A stretch of DNA of 10,457 bases from Asaia bogorensis (GTDB taxonomy: Bacteria > Pseudomonadota > Alphaproteobacteria > Acetobacterales > Acetobacteraceae), in the NCBI GenBank assembly GCA_945871455.1, contig CAMBXJ010000100.1, positions 1 to 10,457 of the forward strand, in the 5' to 3' direction. This document shows positions 1-6,554 of the stretch, piece by piece. The notes below the pieces were generated by a model. That model did not search any database. It was not told the origin of the DNA and was given only the letters and a program-made list of their open reading frames with translations. Both the position numbers and the translations under genes were made by a program. Every line of letters starts with the position of its first letter. Position 1 is the first letter of the stretch.

Positions 1-205
1 CCCTTGGCAACGCGGGGCCATCGAAAACGCCAACGGAATTCTACGCCGCGACATGCCGAGAAAAACTGACATCACAAACTACACGGCCCGCGATATCGAC
101 GAGATCACATGGGCCGTCAACTCAACGCCCAGAAAATGCCTCGGATACCAAACTCCCGCCGAGGCATTCCTTGAAAACATCAGGTGTTGCACTTGACGTG
201 AGAAT
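1..205 (+). mobile_element. Right end of an IS30-family insertion sequence (boundary approximate)
   Basis: The transposase stops at 196 and sequence homologous to an EAL domain is recognisable from about 205-215 onward (RRQLLDRWGVDP). The right terminal inverted repeat must therefore lie at about 175-215, in or just after the GGTGTTGCACTTGA segment that covers the end of the transposase gene. IS30-family elements commonly have their transposase stop very near the right repeat. The exact end and any target-site duplication cannot be fixed because the left end is outside the window. Confidence 0.6.
2..196 (+). CDS. IS30-family transposase, C-terminal fragment
   Basis: Reading from base 2 gives 64 codons and then TGA at 194-196; the gene starts outside the window. 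The start of the visible peptide, PWQRGAIENANGILRRDMPR, matches the conserved block around the catalytic glutamate of the IS30 DDE transposases (PWQRG..EN.NG.LR...P). The later stretch with WAVNSTPRKCLGYQTPAEAF matches the family's usual C-terminus (N..PRK.L....P.E.F). The protein would cut and join the ends of its insertion sequence. Base composition is less GC-rich than the downstream genes, as expected for a mobile element. The visible catalytic Glu lies in the ENANG motif; the two Asp residues lie off the left edge. The C-terminus seems complete, so this end of the element is probably the intact right end. Family assignment is firm; whether the full element is active cannot be judged here. 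Confidence 0.88.
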   Translation, partial: PWQRGAIENANGILRRDMPRKTDITNYTARDIDEITWAVNSTPRKCLGYQTPAEAFLENIRCCT

Positions 206-1684
206 CCAGCGCCGCCAACTGTTGGACCGCTGGGGAGTAGACCCCTATAAAGTCATTCTGGAAATCTCGGAACGTCATGAAATTTCTCTCGATCATATTG
301 GCGGCTTCGTCGACGATTACCGCGATCAGGGCTTTCGTTTGGCCGTCGATGACTTCGGTGCCGGATTTGCCGGTCTGCGGCTGCTTTACGGCAGCAAAGC
401 CGATTTCGTAAAGATCGACCGCTTTTTCGTTTCGGAAATAGCCACTGATCAGCACAAGAAGCTGTTCGTGTCTCGCATCGTGGAATTGTCCCACACGCTG
501 GGTATCCGCGTCATCGCCGAGGGTGTGGAGACGGTGCGCGAATTGCTCGCTTGCCGCGAGATCGGTTGCGATTTTGCTCAGGGCTATTTCATCCAGCGGC
601 CGACGATGGAGTTGGACACGCTCACCAATCGTTATCCCGTCATTGAGGATTTGTGCGCCAATGACCGGCGCAGTGGTCTGCGGGGGCAAAGCAATGTGCT
701 TGAAGCCATGTTGCGCCTTGAACCGCTCAGTCTCAATGCTCCGTTGTCGCAGGTGCTGGAGCGGTTCAGCGTGGAAAGTGGGGTCGGCTTTGTACCTGTC
801 GTCAACGAGATGAACGAGCCGCAAGGGCTGGTACGCGAGGACGACCTCAAGGAGTTGATCTATTCGCGATTCGGCCGCGACCTCATCTGTAATCGCGGCT
901 TCAGCCGCACGCTACGGGATTTCCTCACGCCGGGCCGGGTGGTCGACATCCGCAGCGACGTTGAACGCATGCTGGCGACCTATTCGTTCAACGATCTTCC
1001 CGAAGGCATCATCGTCACCGATGACCAGAAGTACTTGGGTTTTCTAACCGCCTCGCACCTGCTGAAACTGGTCAACGAGAAGAATCTGACCGCTGCGCGC
1101 GAGCAGAACCCGTTGACGGGTCTTCCCGGAAATCATGCGATCGATCAGCATTTGCGCGGGCTATTGACCGAGGCAGGCGGGGTATTGGCTCTGGTCTACT
1201 TCGATTTCGATAACTTCAAGCCTTTCAACGACACCTATGGGTTCCGCCAGGGTGACCGCGTCATCATGTTGTTCGCCGATATGCTGGTGCAGATGGCCGC
1301 CGGGATCGGTGCCTTCATCGGTCACGTCGGGGGCGATGATTTCGTTCTTATCATGCGTGAGGAACCGGCAGACGATGTGTGTGTTCGCGTCGCTGCCCTG
1401 GCCGAAAGGTTCCATTCTGACGTGGTCAGCTTTTACGATGCTGAAGCTCGCGAACGGCGATCCATCATCGCCAAATCGCGCGACGGCGTCGTTATGGAAT
1501 TTTCCCTGCTCACAGTCAGTGCCGGAATCGTCGTGGTGCCGGAGGCTGCCGAGCGTCCGGAATACGAAAACTCGTCCGCTTGATGGCGCAATCCAAGAAG
1601 GAGGCGAAGCGCCAGGCGGAGGGTATCCACTTGGTCTACTGGAACGATGGGTCCGGCAAAGCGATGGTGGGTGCGTCGCCCTAA
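197..1684 (+). pseudogene. Disrupted EAL-CBS-GGDEF cyclic-di-GMP signalling protein
   Basis: This is a remnant of a protein that would make or degrade cyclic di-GMP. From about 205 to 620 it encodes the C-terminal part of an EAL phosphodiesterase domain: ILEISER, DDFGAG (348-365), FVKID, AEGVET (to 533) and AQGYF are present. The N-terminal part with the EAL signature and the Asn metal ligand is gone, replaced by the IS30 end. A CBS pair follows at about 690-1080, and then a GGDEF domain from about 1105 with FDFDNFKPFND and a GGDDF signature at 1329-1343. The RxxD inhibitory site is absent (G and A at the R and D positions). The main frame stops at TGA 1581-1583. In the next frame, from about 1567, 38 codons read KLVRLMAQSKKEAKRQAEG and on to TAA at 1682-1684, which looks like the true end of the domain. 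One missing A in the run at 1567-1570 explains this. Without its 5' part the gene has no native start; an in-frame TTG at 171 lies within the IS and is not a credible start. Confidence 0.85.
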
Positions 1685-1775
1685 TAAATGGAATAATACC
1701 TGCGGTTAGCTGTCGATGCCTCGGCTCCGAATTAGCCGTCCGTCCCTCAGACTCGATGTCGATGCCCAATGGGCG

Positions 1776-1781
1776 TATAAT
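1776..1781 (+). promoter_or_regulatory. Candidate -10 box for the YdcH-like gene
   Basis: A perfect TATAAT lies 43 nt upstream of the ATG at 1825, in the 140-nt gap between two genes. The -35 region at suitable spacing (TCGATG, 1753-1758) matches the TTGACA consensus at only three of six positions, so the promoter is weak or needs an activator. A 10-bp direct repeat, TGTCGATGCC (1711-1720 and 1757-1766), lies just upstream. Confidence 0.35.
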
Positions 1782-1824
1782 GTCGTCGTTCCTTCTTTTC
1801 GACAGATATCGGAGGACTGACGTT

Positions 1825-1989
1825 ATGAGCCTGGAAGACAGGATTAACTCCTTGAAAGCCAAGCATCATTCGATTGAAAGCAAGATCGAGGTGGCGGCCA
1901 CCAGACCTCACCCCGACGACAGCGAAATCGCCAGTCTGAAAAAGCAAAAATTGCGAATAAAGGATCAGCTCGCCGGTCTCGGCGCCTAG
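1825..1989 (+). CDS. YdcH-like DUF465 small protein
   Basis: A 54-residue protein, the usual size for DUF465/YdcH proteins of alphaproteobacteria. It starts MSLEDRINSLKAKHHSIESK, continues with a Pro/Asp-rich turn (TRPHPDDSEIASLKK), and ends in a second charged helix, QKLRIKDQLAGLGA. This is the family pattern of two short amphipathic helices (L..KH..le..I......pd...i..LKk.KL.lKDei). The ATG is set by a clear GGAGGA at 1811-1816, 8 nt upstream. The family's function is unknown. The gene appears to stand alone: 140 nt separate it from the pseudogene before it and 257 nt from the next gene. No signal peptide or membrane segment is seen. The upstream reading frame is open through much of the preceding gap but has no family similarity there, so the short start is preferred. 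Confidence 0.85.
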   Translation: MSLEDRINSLKAKHHSIESKIEVAATRPHPDDSEIASLKKQKLRIKDQLAGLGA

Positions 1990-2007
1990 CCCGACTGGCC
2001 TGCCATT

Positions 2008-2026
2008 GGCGGACTCGCCGTCCGCC
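2008..2026 (+). terminator. Hairpin after the YdcH-like gene, possible terminator
   Basis: GGCGGAC (2008-2014) and GTCCGCC (2020-2026) form a perfect 7-bp GC-rich stem with a 5-nt loop, 18 nt after the YdcH-like stop codon. No T-run follows (TTGAG), so intrinsic termination would be weak. The rest of the 1990-2246 gap holds no convincing gene; a leftward reading frame through it also covers the YdcH-like gene and resembles no family I know. Confidence 0.35.
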
Positions 2027-2234
2027 TTGAGAATACGGACGAATGCCGCCCGGGACAGGCTTATGTAGCCGGCGGAAGGTCGACGTCCGTTCCCCGATCT
2101 GCCGTGCCGCATCGGTGCGCGAATGGTCCTGCGCGATCGATGCGCTGCCCGTTGTGCCGATTGACCGATAGGCAACAGCATTGGGCCGTGGCTATAGTCC
2201 CTTCGACGGCTGAACAAATAGCAGAATCCCTGGG

Positions 2235-2239
2235 GGAGG
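2235..2239 (+). promoter_or_regulatory. Shine-Dalgarno sequence that decides the enolase-family start
   Basis: GGAGG at 2235-2239 is 7 nt before ATG 2247 but only 1 nt before the in-frame GTG at 2241. The ATG is therefore the likely start. The protein then begins MKIADVRFHP, as family members typically do. Confidence 0.7.
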
Positions 2240-2246
2240 CGTGGCC

Positions 2247-3395
2247 ATGAAGATTGCTGACGTGCGGTTCCATCCGATGACCGCCAAGTACGACCAAGGC
2301 AGTTGGACAGCGCACGAATATGCCGATGCGGCGCAGCTCATCCTGGTCGAGGTCAAGACCGACGATGGCATCGTCGGTTACGGCGAAATCGCCGGCGGCC
2401 CGCAAAAGGCGATTTGCGATTTCGGCAAGACCTTCGGTGAGGTGATCAAGGGCATGGACGCACTTGGCCATGTCGAGGTGTGGAACAAGCTGTTCTCGCT
2501 GACGGTGCCGCGCCCCGGCGGGCTCGGCGATTGGGATGGGCTGCCGGCGCCGTTGCCGCGTGGTCAGCGGCCACAGATCATGGCCGCCATCGGTGGAATC
2601 GATATTGCGTTGTGGGACATTAAGGGCCGCGCCGCCGGACTGCCCGTGTTTCGTCTGTTGGGCGGCACCCGTACCGAGGTCTTCACGTATTCGACAGGTG
2701 GATATTACGTCGAAGGTGCACCGCTCGAATCCTGTGCCGAGGAATTTGCAGGCTACGTCGCCAACGGCTATCGCGCCGTGAAACTGAAGACCGGCGCTTT
2801 ATCGATCGCCGACGAGGTGAAGCGCATCCGCGCCGTACGCAAGGTCATCGGTCCCGATACCTTGCTCATGCTCGACATGAACGCACCCTATGACGTCGAA
2901 GGCTGCATCCGCTTCGCCCATGCGGTGGCGCCCCACGATATCTTCTGGTTGGAGGAGCCCTTGTTCTGGCACCTGCAGCCCGCTGATTACGTGCGCCTGG
3001 CCAATGCCTCACCGATTCCGCTCGCCCATTGCGAGCGTGAATGGCACCGCTTCACCGTGCGCGACTTCATCGATTCCGGCTCCATCCGCTACGTGCAGTT
3101 CGATTCGACCCGCCACGCCGGCTTCACTGAATCCCTGCGCATCGCCCACTATGCCGAACAGAAGGGCGTGATGATCGCGCCGCACACGGCGCAACACCTG
3201 CACAGTCACATCGTCTCGGCCTTCGGCGATGCCGCCTTCGCGGCCGAATCCCATGGCAGCCACGAACGCCATCCGATCCAGCACGGCATCTATCGGGGCG
3301 GCGCCCATGTGAAGGGCGGCAAGGTGCATCTGACCGAAGAGCCCGGCTTCGGTGTCGAAATCGACTGGAAGGCCGTCGAGAAATTGCGGTCGTGA
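2247..3395 (+). CDS. Mandelate racemase/muconate lactonizing enzyme family protein (enolase superfamily)
   Basis: A 382-residue cytoplasmic enzyme of the mandelate-racemase type, of normal length. The N-terminal capping domain (about 1-125) is followed by the TIM-barrel domain. The barrel shows the KxK motif (K179, K181 in VKLKT), metal-binding acids D210 (MLDMNAPYD), the Glu pair at 236-237 (WLEEP) and E263 (HCE), the D286/H313 dyad (FDSTRHAG and IAPHTAQH), and a C-terminal GVEIDW segment. Lys and His acid/base residues on both faces are the hallmark of this subgroup, which abstracts a proton alpha to a carboxylate, commonly to racemise, epimerise or dehydrate hydroxy or sugar acids. The substrate cannot be read from sequence; a sugar-acid dehydratase or a racemase are both possible. 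The gene lies 4 nt before a mini-ORF of apparent common ancestry and is probably co-transcribed with the acyl-CoA synthetase that follows. Confidence 0.9.
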   Translation: MKIADVRFHPMTAKYDQGSWTAHEYADAAQLILVEVKTDDGIVGYGEIAGGPQKAICDFGKTFGEVIKGMDALGHVEVWNKLFSLTVPRPGGLGDWDGLPAPLPRGQRPQIMAAIGGIDIALWDIKGRAAGLPVFRLLGGTRTEVFTYSTGGYYVEGAPLESCAEEFAGYVANGYRAVKLKTGALSIADEVKRIRAVRKVIGPDTLLMLDMNAPYDVEGCIRFAHAVAPHDIFWLEEPLFWHLQPADYVRLANASPIPLAHCEREWHRFTVRDFIDSGSIRYVQFDSTRHAGFTESLRIAHYAEQKGVMIAPHTAQHLHSHIVSAFGDAAFAAESHGSHERHPIQHGIYRGGAHVKGGKVHLTEEPGFGVEIDWKAVEKLRS

Positions 3396-3399
3396 TCCC

Positions 3400-3495
3400 G
3401 TGAAGATCACGGAGATCGTCGCCCACCCGCTGACCGAGGCCGTCGGCTTCGGCACGGACGTGGACGGGAAAGGTGTGGAACGGTTGCGCTCATGA
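3400..3495 (+). pseudogene. 31-codon mini-ORF, apparent internally deleted enolase-family paralogue
   Basis: GTG at 3400 opens a 31-codon frame ending in TGA 3493-3495, which overlaps the ATG of the acyl-CoA synthetase (ATGA at 3492-3495). Its start, MKITEIVAHPLTEAV, parallels the start of the preceding enzyme, MKIADVRFHPMTAKY (6 of 15 identical). Its end, GFGTDVDGKGVERLRS, parallels the end of that enzyme, GFGVEIDWKAVEKLRS (10 of 16 identical), and both stop after LRS. The simplest reading is a tandem paralogue whose whole catalytic middle was deleted in frame. The nucleotide sequences differ clearly, so this is not a recent copy of the neighbour. No strong Shine-Dalgarno precedes the GTG, 4 nt after the upstream stop, so translation would be by coupling. 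It may now serve only as a translational bridge to the next gene. The alternative is chance similarity in a short leader peptide. Confidence 0.6.
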
Positions 3496-5387
3496 ACGCC
3501 TACGAAGACGCGCACCGGCGTTCCATCGCCGATCCGGAAGGCTTCTGGGGCGAGGTGGCCGGCGGCATCGATTGGTTCAAGCCGTGGGACCGGGTGCTGG
3601 ATCGCAGCAACACCCCCTTCGACCGCTGGTTTCCCGGCGCCGAGTGCAACACCTGCCACAACGCGCTCGACCGCCACGTCACGCAAGGCCGCGGCGAACA
3701 AGTCGCCCTTATCTATGATAGCCCGGTCACTGGTACCATCGCCCGCTTCACCTACCGTCAACTGCGCGACCGTGTCGCCAAAGTTGCCGGCGCCCTGCAG
3801 GACCGGGGCATCGCCAAGGGCGACCGGGTCATTATCTATATGCCGGGGATACCCGAAGCGGCGATAGCCATGCTCGCCTGCGCCCGCTTGGGGGCGATCC
3901 ATTCCGTTGTGTTCGGCGGCTTTGCCGCCAATGAACTGGCGATCCGCATCGACGACTGTCAACCGAAGGCCATCCTCACCGCGTCCTGCGGCATCGAGGC
4001 TGGCCGCGTCATCCCCTATAAGTCGTTGCTCGACGGTGCTGTCGCCCTGGCCAGGCACAAACCGGATTTCCGCATGGTTAAGCAGCGGCTGCAAGGCCTG
4101 TGCGACCTGGATGGTGCCGTCGATTGGGACATGGCGGAGGCCGCCGCGCTGCCCGCCGACTGCGTGACGGTCAAGGCTACTGACCCGCTTTACATCCTCT
4201 ATACCTCGGGAACGACCGGCTTGCCCAAAGGTGTTGTCCGTGACAACGGCGGCCACATGGTGGCGCTCCGCTATTCCATGAAGGCGGTCTACGACATCGA
4301 TCCCGGCGACGTCTTCTGGGCGGCTTCCGATGTCGGCTGGGTGGTCGGCCATTCCTACATCGTCTACGCGCCGCTGCTGCACGGCTGCACGACCATCCTT
4401 TACGAAGGCAAGCCGGTTGGCACGCCTGACGCCGGCGCCTTCTGGCGGGTGATTGCCGAACACGGGGTGAAGGCGATGTTCACGGCGCCGACGGCCTTTC
4501 GCGCCATCAAGCGCGAAGATCCCGATGCCCTGCTGCTGAAGCGTTACGACCTATCGAAATTCCGCATCCTATTCTTGGCCGGTGAGCGCACTGACCCGGA
4601 TACCTTGCACTGGGCGGAACGGCACCTGGAGCGGCCCGTCATCGATCACTGGTGGCAGACGGAAACCGCCTGGTCGATTGCTGCCAACTGCATGGGACTC
4701 TGCCCGATCCCGGTGAAGGCGGGCTCGCCCAGCCGCCCGGCACCGGGCTGGGACATCCACGTGCTCGACGAGAGGGGAAACAAGGCCAAGCCCGGCGAGA
4801 TCGGTGCCCTAGTCGCCCGCCTGCCGATGGCCCCGGCCAGCCTGCTGACCCTGTGGAATGCCGAAGCGCGCTGCCGCCACGCCTACTTCGACACCTATCC
4901 CGGCTACTACCAGACGGCGGATGCCGGCTATGTCGACGACGACGGCTACGTCTATGTCATGGCGCGTACCGACGACATCATCAACGTCGCCGGTCACCGC
5001 CTGTCCACCGGCGGCATGGAAGAAGTCCTCGCCGCCCATCCCGATGTTGCCGAATGCGCCGTCATCGGCGTTGCCGACCACCTGAAGGGTCAGGTCCCCG
5101 TCGGCTTCATGGTGCTCAAGGCCGGCGTTGCGCGCGGTGAGGCCGAGATCGTTGCCGATGTGGTGCGCCTAGTGCGCGAAAAAATCGGTCCGGTGGCGTC
5201 GTTCCGGCAGGCCGTTGTCGTGCCCCGCCTGCCGAAGACGCGCTCGGGCAAGATCCTGCGCGGCACCATGCAGAAGATCGCCGACGGCGTCGAATACCGC
5301 CTGCCGGCGACCATCGACGAACCGGCGGTCCTTGCCGAGATCGGTGCCGCCCTGGGGCGGATCGGCTACGCCAAACGCCCCCGTTAG
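3492..5387 (+). CDS. AMP-forming acyl-CoA synthetase, PrpE (propionyl-CoA synthetase)-like
   Basis: A 631-residue adenylate-forming enzyme, the length of PrpE and acetyl-CoA synthetases (about 630-650). It activates a short-chain carboxylate to acyl-AMP and then acyl-CoA in the cytoplasm. The N-terminal ACAS segment has FWGEVAGGIDWFKPWD and NTCHNALDRH, closely resembling PrpE. The ATP-binding P-loop is YTSGTTGLPKG (237-247). A WWQTE motif is at 387-391. The hinge and C-terminal region carries RTDDIINVAGHRL, and the catalytic lysine of PKTRSGKILR is K587. All key residues are intact. Propionate is the best guess; acetate or another short acid are alternatives. No good Shine-Dalgarno precedes the ATG; the ATGA overlap with the mini-ORF suggests coupled translation. 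Its 3' end overlaps the convergent hydrolase gene by 4 nt. Confidence 0.9.
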   Translation: MNAYEDAHRRSIADPEGFWGEVAGGIDWFKPWDRVLDRSNTPFDRWFPGAECNTCHNALDRHVTQGRGEQVALIYDSPVTGTIARFTYRQLRDRVAKVAGALQDRGIAKGDRVIIYMPGIPEAAIAMLACARLGAIHSVVFGGFAANELAIRIDDCQPKAILTASCGIEAGRVIPYKSLLDGAVALARHKPDFRMVKQRLQGLCDLDGAVDWDMAEAAALPADCVTVKATDPLYILYTSGTTGLPKGVVRDNGGHMVALRYSMKAVYDIDPGDVFWAASDVGWVVGHSYIVYAPLLHGCTTILYEGKPVGTPDAGAFWRVIAEHGVKAMFTAPTAFRAIKREDPDALLLKRYDLSKFRILFLAGERTDPDTLHWAERHLERPVIDHWWQTETAWSIAANCMGLCPIPVKAGSPSRPAPGWDIHVLDERGNKAKPGEIGALVARLPMAPASLLTLWNAEARCRHAYFDTYPGYYQTADAGYVDDDGYVYVMARTDDIINVAGHRLSTGGMEEVLAAHPDVAECAVIGVADHLKGQVPVGFMVLKAGVARGEAEIVADVVRLVREKIGPVASFRQAVVVPRLPKTRSGKILRGTMQKIADGVEYRLPATIDEPAVLAEIGAALGRIGYAKRPR

Positions 5388-6361
5388 GGGGTGCCGCGAA
5401 CTGCCGCCGCGATGGCCGGAACGGCGCGGGCGTCGATGGCGATGCCGACGTGGGAAAGACCGGGAAGCACGCTGACGGTTGCGTCCGGGCGCACCGCCCG
5501 TACGGTGGGTGCGAACAGGGCGGCGTGAAACAGCTCGTCGAGCTCGCCGACCAGGACGGTGATGGGACGCGGCGCCCGGCGCAGATCGGCGGCGTAGTCC
5601 GTCGTTCCGAAAGCCTTCATCAGCCGGAACGAATAGGTGCCGGTCAGCGCCGACCGGTGCTCGGGCGCCAGCGCGAAGGCGAGAACGGGCAGATACTCGA
5701 AGTTATGAATGCCGATCTTGTCGAGCAGGAAGAGACCGATGACGCGGGGTACGAACAGCGTCGCCCAGGTATTGACGGCGGGCGAGACGGTTGGCGCGCC
5801 GACGCCCAGCATCGGTGCCAGCAGGACAGTTCTCTCGAACTGCCCGCCGATGGCGGACGCGGCGGCGTGCAAGGCGAAGCCGCCGCCCGACGACAGGCCA
5901 AGCAGGACGACCGGGGCGCCCGGATGGCGGCCTTTAACGAAGGCCAGGAAGTCGGCAAGGTCGTCGTCCAACTGGCCGGCATAGTCGATATCGCCGCGCT
6001 GGCCGGTGCCGCCGTGCCCGCGCATGTCGGGAGCGTAGACGGCGATGCCGTCGGCCCGCAGCGCTTTGGCCAGCGGGTGCAGGCTGGAACTGTTGGCTGA
6101 CGAGCCATGGATGGCGATGACAACGCGCCCCGGCCCGGCTGGGTTGCCCCCGGCGGCATAGGTGCGAAAGGCGATGGGTGCTCCTTGGCGGGCCGGCGTC
6201 GTCTCGATGGGTGGCAGATCGCGGAAATCGACGCCTTTGAACGGATCGCTGATCGAAACTAGCGGCGGCGGCGGTTGGCCGGCGCCGAAGCCGATCATGC
6301 CGGCCAGCAGCAGGACGACAGCCAGTATGCCGCCGCCAAGGATGAGAAGAACGGTGTTCAC
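5384..6361 (-). CDS. Membrane-anchored alpha/beta hydrolase (serine hydrolase, Hydrolase_4/S33-like)
   Basis: A 325-residue protein with an N-terminal hydrophobic segment (about residues 4-27: LLILGGGILAVVLLLAGMIG), acting as a signal anchor or membrane helix, so the catalytic domain is likely periplasmic or membrane-bound. The domain has the HGSS oxyanion segment (85-88), DMRGHGGTG, the nucleophile elbow GLSSG (155-159, Ser157), an acid candidate D275 in GELDELFH, and catalytic His304 in GLSHVG. This resembles monoacylglycerol-lipase or lysophospholipase-type hydrolases; the substrate is unknown. The start is GTG at 6361, supported by GGAGAG (bases 6368-6373 on the plus strand) 6 nt away. 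Its stop overlaps the stop of the acyl-CoA synthetase, tail to tail. It is divergent from the VOC operon, with 193 nt between them. Confidence 0.85.
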   Translation of the reverse strand: MNTVLLILGGGILAVVLLLAGMIGFGAGQPPPPLVSISDPFKGVDFRDLPPIETTPARQGAPIAFRTYAAGGNPAGPGRVVIAIHGSSANSSSLHPLAKALRADGIAVYAPDMRGHGGTGQRGDIDYAGQLDDDLADFLAFVKGRHPGAPVVLLGLSSGGGFALHAAASAIGGQFERTVLLAPMLGVGAPTVSPAVNTWATLFVPRVIGLFLLDKIGIHNFEYLPVLAFALAPEHRSALTGTYSFRLMKAFGTTDYAADLRRAPRPITVLVGELDELFHAALFAPTVRAVRPDATVSVLPGLSHVGIAIDARAVPAIAAAVRGTP

Positions 6362-6387
6362 GGCGATCTCTCCGCGTGTTGCCGGGC

Positions 6388-6423
6388 TGCAGCGTCAACC
6401 TAATCCATCCCGGCGACGCTGCA
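6388..6423. repeat. 9-bp inverted repeat in the divergent intergenic region
   Basis: TGCAGCGTC (6388-6396) and GACGCTGCA (6415-6423) are perfect inverted arms with an 18-nt spacer, centre to centre about 27 bp. They lie 27 nt upstream of the hydrolase start and 132 nt upstream of the VOC gene. This could be an operator for a dimeric regulator shared by the two transcription units, or a hairpin; six T's follow at 6432-6437, 8 nt beyond the right arm. A shorter palindrome, CCTAA-CA-TTAGG, lies at 6508-6519. I see no convincing -35/-10 pair for either gene in this region. Confidence 0.4.
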
Positions 6424-6554
6424 ATGAGCGGTTTTTTCGGTGCCGCGATGGTGCGCTGCACAAGGGGTATTCGCTTAGAAAGAATCTCGCCAAGGCAGCG
6501 CTTCCGTCCTAACATTAGGCAAAAGAAGGCATCGGATCCAGCGGAGGACTTGTC

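Noticed and set aside
171..1583. Treating the 470-codon frame starting with TTG 171 as an intact gene
   Set aside because: The first codons lie in the IS30 end, the EAL domain lacks its N-terminal half, and the end is frameshifted. It is better described as a pseudogene.
1237..1989. 250-codon rightward frame ending with the YdcH-like protein, as a fusion
   Set aside because: The upstream part is an out-of-frame reading of the GGDEF domain. A strong Shine-Dalgarno sequence at 1811-1816 and the normal family length support the 54-residue start.
1747..2217. Leftward frame covering the 1990-2246 gap
   Set aside because: It runs through the YdcH-like gene, has no visible start signal and resembles no known family.
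3009..4463. Long leftward frame of 484 codons
   Set aside because: It lies fully antisense to the enolase-family and acyl-CoA synthetase genes, shows no family motifs, and is typical of the open antisense frames of high-GC DNA.
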